DNA of 64,000 bases, taken from positions 1,860,001-1,924,000 of the forward strand of contig BQOK01000001.1 of the NCBI GenBank assembly GCA_022835495.1, in the 5' to 3' direction. This DNA comes from Oscillospiraceae bacterium (GTDB taxonomy: Bacteria; Bacillota; Clostridia; Oscillospirales; Ruminococcaceae). Numbering within the stretch: the stretch's first letter is position 1; every line of letters begins with the position of its first letter. This document shows, piece after piece, positions 41,712-51,546 of the stretch. The translations under genes were made by a program, and so were the position numbers. Below the pieces are notes generated by a model that was given only the letters and a program-made list of their open reading frames with translations, did not search any database and was not told the DNA's origin.

Positions 41712-42005
41712 ATGAGAACAGGACTGACAAAAGCGCAGAAAATCACGGAAATCACCTTTGACGAAAAAGAACCCCTTATCCATATCCGCACCCACAATAC
41801 TGACCTTAGAAACCGCCTTGCCGCCTACGCCGCGCAGCACCCCGCAGAGTGCCGCCAACTGGACGCAGACCCCGACACGGGCTGTATGGAGTTCACCATC
41901 CGCAAGGGGCGCTTGTCCTTCCGCCTGACCGCACCGTACAGTGAGAAACGGAAGCAGGCGGCGAGCGAGGCGGCGAAAAGAAACGGCTTCACCAGAAAAC
42001 CATGA
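41712..42005 (+). CDS. Small conserved ICE protein (copy 3 of 3)
   Basis: 97 residues with ITEITFDEKEPLIHIRTHNT, DLRNRLAAYAAQHPAECRQL, a MEFTIRKGRLSFRLTAPYSE segment and KRKQAASEAAKRNGF. It is clearly related to 12806 and 38339, though more diverged at the start. It lies 16 bases before the giant helicase gene and is therefore its likely operon partner. No function is known. Confidence 0.7.
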   Translation: MRTGLTKAQKITEITFDEKEPLIHIRTHNTDLRNRLAAYAAQHPAECRQLDADPDTGCMEFTIRKGRLSFRLTAPYSEKRKQAASEAAKRNGFTRKP

Positions 42006-42021
42006 GAGGAGGATTTTGCTT

Positions 42022-45000
42022 ATGCCCAACAAACTGCAAGCCTACGCGGAGCAGGCGGAGCGCACCGCGCGGCAGATCACCGGCAGCCATTTAGCGTGGA
42101 CGGCGTTCCTGACCACCGCCGCAAGGCTGTATAAATACCCCTACAACGAGCAGCTCATGATCTATATGCAGCGCCCGGAGGCCACCGCCTGCGCGGAGTA
42201 TGACTTCTGGAATGAGCGCATGGGCCGCTATGTCCGGCGCGGCAGTACGGGCATTGCCGTGATCGATGCCAGCGGCTATAAGCCCCGGCTTAAATATGTC
42301 TTTGACGTTTCGGACACAGGTGGAAAAGAAAACGCCCGCCGCGTCAACTTGTGGGAGCTGAAAGACGCGCATACCGACAGCGTGAGCGCCATGCTGGAGC
42401 GTAATTACGGCGTTTCCGGCAAAAACGGCCTTGCGGAGCAGTTCGAGAGCGTCGCTTCCCAGCTTGCTGCGGAATACTGGCGCGACCATTCCCGCGACAT
42501 CCTCGGCATCGTTGCGGATTCCTATCTGGAGGAGTATGATAATTACAACATCGAGGTGGCGTTCAAAAACGCCGCTGTGGTCAGCATCACCTACTCCCTC
42601 ATGTCCCGCTGCGGGATGCAGCCGGAGGATCACTTTGAACACGAGGATTTTTTCAGCATCTTTGATTTCAACACCCCTCGCACGGTGGCAGCCCTTGGCA
42701 CGGCGGTCAGCGAGATCAATGAACAGGTTTTGCGGCAGATCGAAGTTACGATACGAAATTATGAGCGCGAACACAGCGCGGAAAGGACGGCAGAGCATGG
42801 AGAACAACCTGACTTACACGATGAACGGAGATTACATGATCCCCGACCTGAAGATCGAGGTGCCGGAGCAGCCCCTCGGCAAGTACGGGCGGATGCGCCA
42901 GAAGTACCTGAAGGAGCATCGGCCCATCCTCTGGAACCAGATGATCTTGGAGGAAGCCCTGTTCCCGCACCTGCTGGAGATCGAGCAGGCGGCGCAGAGC
43001 CGCTTAGAGCAGATGATGCCGAAGCTGGCGTCGGAGGCCGGAGCGACGGAAGCTCTGAAAGCCAGCGACCCGATGAAATGGGTGGGCCTGATGAACACCT
43101 GCAAGGCGCAGGCGGAGGAAGTGATTCTCGCGGAGCTGATCTACGCATAACAGAACACCCCGCACGGGGCGGTCAGCTATCCTTTTTCCCCACCGAAGCG
43201 GAACAAATTGTATCCATTGAAGAAGCGGAGAGCGCACAGACGCCCTTCGCTTTTTCCGTTTCTCAGGCGCAGCTTGACCATGTGCTGCGGCTGGGCGGCA
43301 ATTCGGACGATACCCGCATGGTCATTGCCGCCGCGTTCCAGAAGCAGAAGCCTGTGGAGGACATTGCCGCGCTGCTGCAAAACACCTTCCACGGCGGCAA
43401 CGGCTTTAAGACGCCGGAGGGCGAGCTTTCCGTGTGGTACGCCGTAGACGGCATCCACATCGCCCCCGGCAGAAGCGCGGAGTATGTGCGCACCGCACAG
43501 GTAATCGCATGGCAGGACGCCGCCGCGCGTATTTCCCAGCTTATGGACAGCGGCGCGTATGCCTCCAATGTGGAGCTTGCCGAGGCAGGGCAGCACGAGC
43601 GGATGCAGCTTGCCCAAGCCCTCTGGTATCTGAAACACGATCTCAGCGACGAGGCGCGGGAACAGGGCTATCTCTCCTGCATGGATACGCTGCGGGGCGG
43701 CAGCTTCCCTGATGAAACGGCGCGGCTGGCAGAGCAACTGACAAACACAGATTTCCGCGATACTCTATCCGGCGAGTTCGCGCAGTTTTACGCCGCCCAT
43801 GAACAGGACAGAAGCCTGCTGCGCTTCCACTACCACAAGCTCGATCAGATTTGGCAGAGCCTGCGGGACCTGTCCTTGCCCCGCAGGGCGTATTCCTCCG
43901 AAATGACCGCAGTGCCGGAGCTGGGGCGCTTCATCACGGAGGACGAGATCGACCACGCGCTGGATCGCGGCAGCGGTGTGGAGGGCGGCAAGGGCAGGAT
44001 CTACGAATACTTCACCGCCGACCATACCGGCAAGGAAAAGGCAGCTTTCCTCAAAGATGAGTACGGCATAGGCGGGCGCTCCCATGCCGTTTCCGGTGCA
44101 TCCCACAGCGGTGAGAATCACGACAGCCGCGGAATTACGCTGAAAAAGGCAGACTGCGCCAATGTGGAGCTGAGCTGGACGAAGGTGGCCGCAAGGATTG
44201 ACAGCCTCATTCAGAAGGACCGCTTCCTCTCTCCAAGGGAAAAGGAGCGCTACGCCCAGCTTCAGCGGGAAAAGGAAGCAGAGCGTGAACTGCCAACACA
44301 GGCACAGATTGACTACAATTCCATCAAGGAAGCCCACCCGGACGACATCGTGCTGTTTCAGGTGGGCGATTTCTTCGAGATGTACGGCGAGGACGCAAAA
44401 CAGGCGGCGGAGCTGCTTGCCCTCAACCTCACCACAAGAGCGATACCCGGCGCTGGCCGTGTGGAGATGTGCGGTGTACCGTCGCACAATTTAGAGATGT
44501 ATGTGGAGAAATTGCGCGATAAGTATGATGTGACGATTGCCGAAGCGCCGGACTTTAGAGGTGAACGCCACATTTACACGCTGCGCTCCGTTGACCATGA
44601 AGCAGAAGCCGCCATCAATGCTTATGAAGCAGAGTTCGGCGCGGACGGCACGAGGGTGTTCCGCGACCCCGCCGCAGAGCAAGTTCAGCCCACGGTGCAG
44701 GAACGTTTGGAGCATTACAGGCCGGTGGTGATGGCAGCGGTTTCAGAGGATACCCCCTACCGCAATGCCTGCGGCCACTCTGACCGGGAAAATGCGGAGA
44801 TCGAGTGTAATGCCGCTGTGCGCCGCGCCGTTCTCAATTCAAAAGATATGGAGCTTATCCGGCTATTTTCGGATGTTCCAGAATTCCGCAACCACTTGCA
44901 TCAGGAGGTTTTTGAGGGAACCTATGAGTGGCTTCACGATCTGCTGCGGCCGCTCTCGCAGGACGATATAGACGATGCGCTCCGCACATGGAACGGAAAT

Positions 45001-48000
45001 ATCGAGAGCAAACACGCCGTAGTGCGGTATATGCAGCAGCACGGACGTGAAAAAGAAACTGGTGCATGGCTTGCTCACGAGTACGGCGGCAAGGATGGCA
45101 ACAATCTCTTTATCGTCCGTGCCGGAAGTCCGGAAACCGTTGAATTGACATGGCCGAAGGTGCAGCGGCGCATTGCACAGCTTATCCGCGAGGATAAATT
45201 CTTCACAGAGCAAGAAAAGTCTGTGTTGGAGCAGAACCGGAATTACCTGATTTTAGACCGACTGCGGGCAGACTGCGAATACTTTCTTGGCGCAGGCAAT
45301 CGCGCAGAAAAGCATCTGTGGGCGGGCAGCGTCTATGCACAGATCGTCAAAATGCGGGAGCTGTATGATGCGCTCCCCCAAAAACCGGAATGGCTGACGA
45401 AAGAAATGATTGATGATTATGCCGACCGGATGGCACCGCAGTATCAGGTCGTAGTGTATCATCACTTTGAAAACGGCTTTGATGAGAAGCGGGACTATCA
45501 AACGCTGGAAGAAGCAGAAAAAGCCGCACAGGGTTATGTGGACGGCACGATGGAAAGCGACGGCTTTTCGTATGACGGCGCAGCCATCTACGACCAGCAG
45601 GCACGGAAGTATCTGCGTATCTACGGCGATTACCCGGATGAACAGGCGCACGCAGAGGTAGCGGGACGTGAGCCGACCGCAGAAACCATTACCCCCGCAG
45701 ACCGCTTTCATGTGGTGAGCCTTGACCGGGGCTTTCGTACCCTGTACGCCGTGTGGGACGACGAGGCCCACGGCTACTATGTGGACGCGGACGGCGTGAC
45801 CGAGGAATTTACAAGCGAATGGCAGGCGGAGACGTACCGGCTGGAGCTGCAAGGACAGGCGGAGCAGGCGCTTTTAGAGCGTGCAAAGGGGCTGATCTCC
45901 GACTTCTGCCGGAGTGAATACGGCTCGGAGGCGGATTTCAGCGACCCGGCGAAAATCGGTGTCGCCTACACCACCGTCACCGACGATGAGATTCCCGTTC
46001 AGGTGAATATCGACCTTGTGAATTACCGACTGGAGCGCTATCTGGATGACGAGCATCTGGAAACCCGGCAGTACGCCTCTTTGCAGGAGCTTATTACCAA
46101 CGAGCTGGAAAACCTCGATTTCAGCGACCTCATTCACGTTTCGGATGAGGATGTGGAGCAATACCGCTGGCATGAACCGGAAGAAACGGCTCCTGTCCCG
46201 CAACGAGAACCGTTCCCGTATTCCGTAGGTGATACGGTGTATCTGGAAAACGGCAAGCCCTATATCATCGAGAGCATCGGCGTCTTTGATATTACCCTCA
46301 GCGACCCGACGCTTTTCTATCCCATCTCCCGCGCGGAGAGCAGGGAGAGCTTCGCGCGGCTCATGGAGCGGTATCCGCAGCCGGGAAAGGAACCTGCTTA
46401 TACCGAGGAAACCGTGGCGGTATATCCCGGTGACAAAAACAACCTCCCCTATGATGTAGAGATTCGTACCCTGCGCTTTGACGGGCCGGAGCCTCCATCT
46501 TTTGAGGAGGTCGTGGACGCCAATCCCATTTCCGTGCAGGCAGGCGGCGAGTGGCAGACCTTCCCCAACCGTGAAGCCGCCGAAAAAGCCATGTACGAGG
46601 AGTACAAGGACAATCTTCGCCGGAACGCAGAAAACTTCCGCATCACCGACGATGAGCTGGGCGTCGGCGGTGCAAAGGCCAAGTTCCGGGCGAATATGGC
46701 GGCAATCAATCTTCTGAAGGAGTTGGAATTTGAGGGCTTGCAGGCCAGCCCGGAACAGCAGGAAATCCTCTCCCGTTATGTGGGCTGGGGAGGTTTGGCA
46801 GATGCGTTCGATGAAAATAAGCCAAATTGGGCAGACGAATTTGCAGAGCTGTACGCCACACTTTCCCCGGAGGAATACGCCGCCGCCCGCGCCTCCACCC
46901 TCAACGCCCACTACACCAGCCCCACGGTTATCAAGGCAATCTATGAGGCTGTCGGCAGCATGGGCTTCCAGACCGGCAACATCTTGGAGCCTGCCATGGG
47001 CGTCGGGAACTTTTTTGGGCTTCTCCCGCAGGAGATGCAAGGAAGCCGCTTGTACGGTGTGGAGCTGGACAGCATCACCGGCAGAATCGCCAAGCAGCTC
47101 TATCCCAAGGCAGCCATTACCGTGGCAGGCTTTGAAACCACCGACAGACGGGATTTCTTCGACCTTGCCATCGGCAACGTGCCCTTTGGACAGTACCAGG
47201 TCAACGACCGGGCTTACAACAAGCTCGGTTTTTCCATTCACGACTACTTTTTTGCCAAGACGCTCGACCAAGTTCGACCCGGCGGCGTGATCGCCTTTGT
47301 GACCTCCCGCTATACGATGGACAAACAATCTCCCGAAGTCCGTAAGTACATCGCGCAGCGGGCGGAGCTGTTGGGTGCGATCCGCCTGCCCAACAATGCG
47401 TTCAAGGCCAACGCCGGTACGGAGGTGGTGTCCGACATCATCTTCCTGCAAAAGCGTGACAGATCCATCGACATTGAACCTGACTGGGTGCATCTCGGTG
47501 AAAATGAGGACGGATTTTCCATCAATCAGTATTTCATCGACAACCCCGAAATGGTATTAGGCCGACAGACCTCGGAGAGTACGCAGTACGGCAGACAGGA
47601 CTTTACCGTCGCGCCCATCGAGGGTGCGGACCTTGCCGCGCAGCTCAGATACGCCATTCAGAATATCGGCGGCAAGTACGAAGCCGCCGAGCTGCCTGAC
47701 CTCGGTGAGAACGAAACCATACAGGATACCATTCCCGCAGACCCCAACGTTAAGAATTACAGCTATGCCGTGGTGGACGGCGAGGTGTACTACCGGGAAA
47801 ACTCCGTCATGGTCAAGCCCAGCCTGAACGCCACCGCAAAGGAGCGCGTCAAGGGCATGGCAGAGCTGCGGGACTGCGTTCACCGGCTCATCGACCTCCA
47901 GATGTGGGAATCCGACGATGTTTCCATCCGCGCCGAGCAGCAGAAGCTCAACCGCCTCTATGACCGCTTCACCGAGAAATATGGCCTCATCAACAGCCGG

Positions 48001-51000
48001 GGCAACGCCCTCGCCTTTGCAGACGACAGCTCCTATTATCTGCTCTGCTCCCTTGAAATGCTGGACGATGAGGACAAGACCAAGCTCAAGGGCAAGGCGG
48101 ATATGTTCACCAAGCGCACCATCCGGCAGCGGCAGTCCGTCACCAGCGTGGACACCGCCGCAGAAGCCCTCGCCCTGTCCATTGGGGAAAAAGCCCGCGT
48201 GGATATGGCGTATATGTCCCAGCTCACCGGCAAGAGCGAGGACGACATCATCGACGAGCTGAACGGCGTCATTTTCCTCGACCCTGTGTACGGCGACTGG
48301 CAGACGGCGGACGAATACCTCTCCGGCAACGTCCGGCAAAAGCTGCGGGAGGCGGAGAACGCCGCCGTTGACAGCCCCGGTTATCTGCCCAACGTGGAGG
48401 CATTGCGCGCCGCACAGCCCAAAGACCTTGACGCTTCGGAGATCGAGGTGCGTCTCGGCGCGACGTGGATCGACAAGAAGTACATTCAGCAGTTCATGTT
48501 CGAGCTGCTGGAGCCGCCTCTGTATGCCCGCCGCTCCTTGGAGGTCAACTACTCGGAGTTCACGGCGGAGTGGAACATCTCCGGCAAGAACAGCATCCCC
48601 TACAACGACATCAACGCCCGCATGACCTACGGCACCGACTGCGCCAACGCCTACAAAATCCTTGAAGATACGCTGAACCTGCGGGACGTGCGCATCTACG
48701 ACACCGTAAGGGACGCGGACGGAAAGGAAAAGCGCGTCCTCAACAGTAAGGAAACCACCCTCGCCCAGCAGAAGCAGCAGGCCATCAAGGAGGCATTCCG
48801 TGACTGGATCTGGCGCGACCCCGACAGGCGGCGGGAGCTGGTACAGCTCTACAATGAGCGCTTCAATTCCACCCGTCCCCGGGAATATGACGGCAGGCAC
48901 CTGATCTTTCCGGGCATGAATCCTGAGATCACCCTGCGGGAGCATCAGCGAAACGCCATCGCCCACGACCTCTACGGCGGCAACACGCTCCTTGCCCATG
49001 AGGTGGGCGCGGGCAAGACCTTTGAAATGATTGCCGCCGCCATGGAGGGAAAGCGCCTCGGCCTGTGCCAGAAATCCCTCTTTGCCGTGCCGAACCACCT
49101 GACAGAGCAGTGGGCCTCGGAGTTCCTGCGGCTCTACCCCTCCGCCAATATCCTTGTGGCCACCAAAAAGGACTTTGAGACACGCAACCGCAAGAAGTTC
49201 TGCGCCCGCATTGCCACCGGCGACTACGACGCCGTTATCATCGGCCACAGCCAGTTTGAGCGCATCCCCGTATCCAGAGAGCGGCAGGAACGGCTCTTGC
49301 AGGAGCAGATATGGGAGATCGAGGACGGCATTTCGGAGCTCAAGGCCAGCCGCGCCGAGCGCTTTACCATCAAGGAGCTGGAGCGTACCAAGAAAAATCT
49401 GGTGGCCAAGCTGCAAAAGCTGCACGACGCCGCCCGCAAGGACGACGTTGTGACCTTTGAGCAGCTCGGCGTAGACCGGCTATATGTGGACGAGGCGCAC
49501 AGTTTTAAGAATTTGTTCCTTTACACAAAAATGCGAAACGTGGCGGGGCTTTCCACCACCGACGCCCAGAAGTCCTCGGATATGCTCTTAAAATGCCGGT
49601 ATATCGACGAAATCACCCACGGCAAGGGCGTCACCTTCGCCACGGGTACGCCCATCTCAAATTCCATGACGGAATTGTATACCATGATGCGGTATTTGCA
49701 GCACGATATGCTCAAGCGCAACAGTCTGACCCACTTCGACTGCTGGGCCTCCGCCTTTGGGGAAACCACCACCGCCATCGAGCTTGCCCCAGAGGGGACA
49801 GGCTACCGGGCGCGGACGCGCTTTGCCAAGTTCTTCAATCTGCCGGAGCTGATGAACCTGTTTCGGGAGGCAGCGGACATCAAGACCGCCGATCAGCTAA
49901 ACCTTCCCACGCCTACGCCTGTCTACCACAACGAGGTCAGTCAGCCCACGGCGCTGCAAAAGCAGATGGTGCAGGAGCTGTCCGAGCGCGCCGCAAAAGT
50001 CCACGCGGGGAGCGTGGACGCAAGCACCGACAATATGCTCAAGATCACCTCGGACGGACGCAAGCTGGGCCTCGACCAGCGGGTAATCAACCCCGACCTG
50101 CCGGACGATCCCGGCAGTAAGGTCAATCGCTGCGTGGACAATATCCACCGCATCTGGCAGGACGGGCAGGCGGATAAACTGACACAGCTCGTGTTCTGCG
50201 ACCTTTCCACCCCGAAGGGTAAAGCGGCGCAAAGCGGCAGGATCGCCGCGAAAGGCACGGACAACCCGGAGCTTCACGCGCTGGAGGCGGCTATCGAAGC
50301 AGAAGCCGGGCCGGAGGAGCCGCCCTTTACCATCTACGACGACATCCGGGAAAAGCTCGTCTCCAGAGGAATCCCCCGCGAGCAGATCGCATTCATCCAT
50401 GAGGCAAATACGGAAGTCCGAAAGAAGGAGTTATTCGCAAAAGTCCGCTCCGGTCAGGTGCGTGTGCTCATGGGCAGCACCTTCAAAATGGGCGCGGGCA
50501 TGAACGTGCAGGACCGGCTTGTGGCGCTGCATGACCTGGACTGCCCGTGGCGGCCGGGTGATCTGGAGCAGCGCAGCGGGCGCATCATCCGGCAGGGCAA
50601 CCGCAACAAAGAAGTGCATATCTACCGCTATGTCACGGAATCCACCTTCGACGCCTACCTCTGGCAGACGGTGGAAAACAAGCAGAAATTCATCTCCCAG
50701 ATCATGACCTCAAAATCCCCGGTGAGAAGCTGTGAGGATATTGACGAGGCGGCGCTCTCCTATGCCGAGATCAAGGCGCTGTGCGCCGGAGACGAGCGCA
50801 TCCGTGAAAAAATGGACCTCGACGTGGACGTGGCGCGGCTGCGGCTGATGAAGGCCAATCACCAGAGCCAGCAGTACCGCTTGGAGGACAACATCCTGCG
50901 GCATTTCCCGGCGCAGATTGAGGAAAACAAAGGCTTCCTCTCCGGCTTTGAGGCGGATATGAAAACGCTGGAAGCCCATCCCCACCCCAAGGACGGCTTT

Positions 51001-51546
51001 GCGGGTATGGAGGTCAAGGGGGATTTCCTCACCGATAAGGACAATGCCGGTGCTGCCATTCTGGAGGCGTTCAAGGACGCAAAGGGCTTGGAGCCCGTTC
51101 CCATTGGCAGCTACCGGGGCTTTGCCATGTCGCTGACCGTGGAAAACTTCGGCAAGGACTTCATCCTCACCCTCAAGGGCAGGATGAGCCACCGGGTAGA
51201 GCTGGGCAAGGACGCAAGGGGCAACCTCGTCCGCATCGACAACGCCCTCGCCCAGATGCCGGAGCGGTACAAAACGGTGCAGGGCAGGCTTGAAAACGTG
51301 CAGGCGCAGCTTGCAACGGCCAAGGCGGAGCTGGGCAAGCCCTTTCCGCAGGAGGCGGAGCTGAAAGAAAAATCCGCGCGGCTGGCGGAGCTGAACGCCG
51401 AGCTGAACATCGACGATCGGACGCCCATGGAACAGGCGGCGGAGAATGTGGTGGCGAAACGCCCCTCCGTCCTCGGCAAGCTGAAGGTGCCCAGCGTCCA
51501 CGGCGCTGGGGAAAAGAAAAAATCTCACGAACAGGAGGCACGATGA
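42022..51546 (+). CDS. Giant SNF2-type helicase / methylase-like protein (3174 aa)
   Basis: Multi-domain DNA-processing protein of Tn1549-type ICEs. The N-terminal domain is ArdC-like (LMIYMQRPEATACAEYDFWN). At about residues 255-385 lies a low-complexity linker that carries an out-of-frame tnpV frame. Around 760-850 is a MutS domain I-like segment (VLFQVGDFFEMYGEDA), followed by a DUF3849-like region. Methylase motifs appear at about 1652 (NILEPAMGVGNFFGLLP) and 1716 (AIGNVPFGQY, a variant of NPPF). The helicase has Walker A LLAHEVGAGKTFEMIAA (about 2323), DEAH in VDEAHSFKN (about 2488), GTPISNSMTE (about 2541) and motif VI QRSGRIIRQGN (about 2850). Start at 42022, RBS GAGAGGAGG. Confidence 0.9.
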   Translation: MPNKLQAYAEQAERTARQITGSHLAWTAFLTTAARLYKYPYNEQLMIYMQRPEATACAEYDFWNERMGRYVRRGSTGIAVIDASGYKPRLKYVFDVSDTGGKENARRVNLWELKDAHTDSVSAMLERNYGVSGKNGLAEQFESVASQLAAEYWRDHSRDILGIVADSYLEEYDNYNIEVAFKNAAVVSITYSLMSRCGMQPEDHFEHEDFFSIFDFNTPRTVAALGTAVSEINEQVLRQIEVTIRNYEREHSAERTAEHGEQPDLHDERRLHDPRPEDRGAGAAPRQVRADAPEVPEGASAHPLEPDDLGGSPVPAPAGDRAGGAEPLRADDAEAGVGGRSDGSSESQRPDEMGGPDEHLQGAGGGSDSRGADLRITEHPARGGQLSFFPTEAEQIVSIEEAESAQTPFAFSVSQAQLDHVLRLGGNSDDTRMVIAAAFQKQKPVEDIAALLQNTFHGGNGFKTPEGELSVWYAVDGIHIAPGRSAEYVRTAQVIAWQDAAARISQLMDSGAYASNVELAEAGQHERMQLAQALWYLKHDLSDEAREQGYLSCMDTLRGGSFPDETARLAEQLTNTDFRDTLSGEFAQFYAAHEQDRSLLRFHYHKLDQIWQSLRDLSLPRRAYSSEMTAVPELGRFITEDEIDHALDRGSGVEGGKGRIYEYFTADHTGKEKAAFLKDEYGIGGRSHAVSGASHSGENHDSRGITLKKADCANVELSWTKVAARIDSLIQKDRFLSPREKERYAQLQREKEAERELPTQAQIDYNSIKEAHPDDIVLFQVGDFFEMYGEDAKQAAELLALNLTTRAIPGAGRVEMCGVPSHNLEMYVEKLRDKYDVTIAEAPDFRGERHIYTLRSVDHEAEAAINAYEAEFGADGTRVFRDPAAEQVQPTVQERLEHYRPVVMAAVSEDTPYRNACGHSDRENAEIECNAAVRRAVLNSKDMELIRLFSDVPEFRNHLHQEVFEGTYEWLHDLLRPLSQDDIDDALRTWNGNIESKHAVVRYMQQHGREKETGAWLAHEYGGKDGNNLFIVRAGSPETVELTWPKVQRRIAQLIREDKFFTEQEKSVLEQNRNYLILDRLRADCEYFLGAGNRAEKHLWAGSVYAQIVKMRELYDALPQKPEWLTKEMIDDYADRMAPQYQVVVYHHFENGFDEKRDYQTLEEAEKAAQGYVDGTMESDGFSYDGAAIYDQQARKYLRIYGDYPDEQAHAEVAGREPTAETITPADRFHVVSLDRGFRTLYAVWDDEAHGYYVDADGVTEEFTSEWQAETYRLELQGQAEQALLERAKGLISDFCRSEYGSEADFSDPAKIGVAYTTVTDDEIPVQVNIDLVNYRLERYLDDEHLETRQYASLQELITNELENLDFSDLIHVSDEDVEQYRWHEPEETAPVPQREPFPYSVGDTVYLENGKPYIIESIGVFDITLSDPTLFYPISRAESRESFARLMERYPQPGKEPAYTEETVAVYPGDKNNLPYDVEIRTLRFDGPEPPSFEEVVDANPISVQAGGEWQTFPNREAAEKAMYEEYKDNLRRNAENFRITDDELGVGGAKAKFRANMAAINLLKELEFEGLQASPEQQEILSRYVGWGGLADAFDENKPNWADEFAELYATLSPEEYAAARASTLNAHYTSPTVIKAIYEAVGSMGFQTGNILEPAMGVGNFFGLLPQEMQGSRLYGVELDSITGRIAKQLYPKAAITVAGFETTDRRDFFDLAIGNVPFGQYQVNDRAYNKLGFSIHDYFFAKTLDQVRPGGVIAFVTSRYTMDKQSPEVRKYIAQRAELLGAIRLPNNAFKANAGTEVVSDIIFLQKRDRSIDIEPDWVHLGENEDGFSINQYFIDNPEMVLGRQTSESTQYGRQDFTVAPIEGADLAAQLRYAIQNIGGKYEAAELPDLGENETIQDTIPADPNVKNYSYAVVDGEVYYRENSVMVKPSLNATAKERVKGMAELRDCVHRLIDLQMWESDDVSIRAEQQKLNRLYDRFTEKYGLINSRGNALAFADDSSYYLLCSLEMLDDEDKTKLKGKADMFTKRTIRQRQSVTSVDTAAEALALSIGEKARVDMAYMSQLTGKSEDDIIDELNGVIFLDPVYGDWQTADEYLSGNVRQKLREAENAAVDSPGYLPNVEALRAAQPKDLDASEIEVRLGATWIDKKYIQQFMFELLEPPLYARRSLEVNYSEFTAEWNISGKNSIPYNDINARMTYGTDCANAYKILEDTLNLRDVRIYDTVRDADGKEKRVLNSKETTLAQQKQQAIKEAFRDWIWRDPDRRRELVQLYNERFNSTRPREYDGRHLIFPGMNPEITLREHQRNAIAHDLYGGNTLLAHEVGAGKTFEMIAAAMEGKRLGLCQKSLFAVPNHLTEQWASEFLRLYPSANILVATKKDFETRNRKKFCARIATGDYDAVIIGHSQFERIPVSRERQERLLQEQIWEIEDGISELKASRAERFTIKELERTKKNLVAKLQKLHDAARKDDVVTFEQLGVDRLYVDEAHSFKNLFLYTKMRNVAGLSTTDAQKSSDMLLKCRYIDEITHGKGVTFATGTPISNSMTELYTMMRYLQHDMLKRNSLTHFDCWASAFGETTTAIELAPEGTGYRARTRFAKFFNLPELMNLFREAADIKTADQLNLPTPTPVYHNEVSQPTALQKQMVQELSERAAKVHAGSVDASTDNMLKITSDGRKLGLDQRVINPDLPDDPGSKVNRCVDNIHRIWQDGQADKLTQLVFCDLSTPKGKAAQSGRIAAKGTDNPELHALEAAIEAEAGPEEPPFTIYDDIREKLVSRGIPREQIAFIHEANTEVRKKELFAKVRSGQVRVLMGSTFKMGAGMNVQDRLVALHDLDCPWRPGDLEQRSGRIIRQGNRNKEVHIYRYVTESTFDAYLWQTVENKQKFISQIMTSKSPVRSCEDIDEAALSYAEIKALCAGDERIREKMDLDVDVARLRLMKANHQSQQYRLEDNILRHFPAQIEENKGFLSGFEADMKTLEAHPHPKDGFAGMEVKGDFLTDKDNAGAAILEAFKDAKGLEPVPIGSYRGFAMSLTVENFGKDFILTLKGRMSHRVELGKDARGNLVRIDNALAQMPERYKTVQGRLENVQAQLATAKAELGKPFPQEAELKEKSARLAELNAELNIDDRTPMEQAAENVVAKRPSVLGKLKVPSVHGAGEKKKSHEQEAR
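42797..43150 (+). CDS. tnpV: Embedded TnpV-like frame inside the giant helicase gene
   Basis: 117 residues in the +2 frame relative to the window, entirely inside the helicase gene. The product has MNGDYMIPDLKIEVPEQPLG, KYGRMRQKYLKEHRPIL, and the diagnostic DPMKWVGLMNTCKAQAEEVI with an AELIYA end. It aligns end to end with tnpV at 10905. A possible ribosome binding site GAAAGGA lies 9 bases before the ATG at 42797. The helicase reading of the same DNA is low-complexity Arg/Gly/Ala/Pro sequence, typical of a linker. Translation of the embedded frame is unproven. Confidence 0.6.
   Translation: MENNLTYTMNGDYMIPDLKIEVPEQPLGKYGRMRQKYLKEHRPILWNQMILEEALFPHLLEIEQAAQSRLEQMMPKLASEAGATEALKASDPMKWVGLMNTCKAQAEEVILAELIYA

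Noticed and set aside
47557-49425. 622-codon open frame on the minus strand
   Set aside because: Antisense to the helicase/methylase gene; shadow frame from GC-rich third positions.
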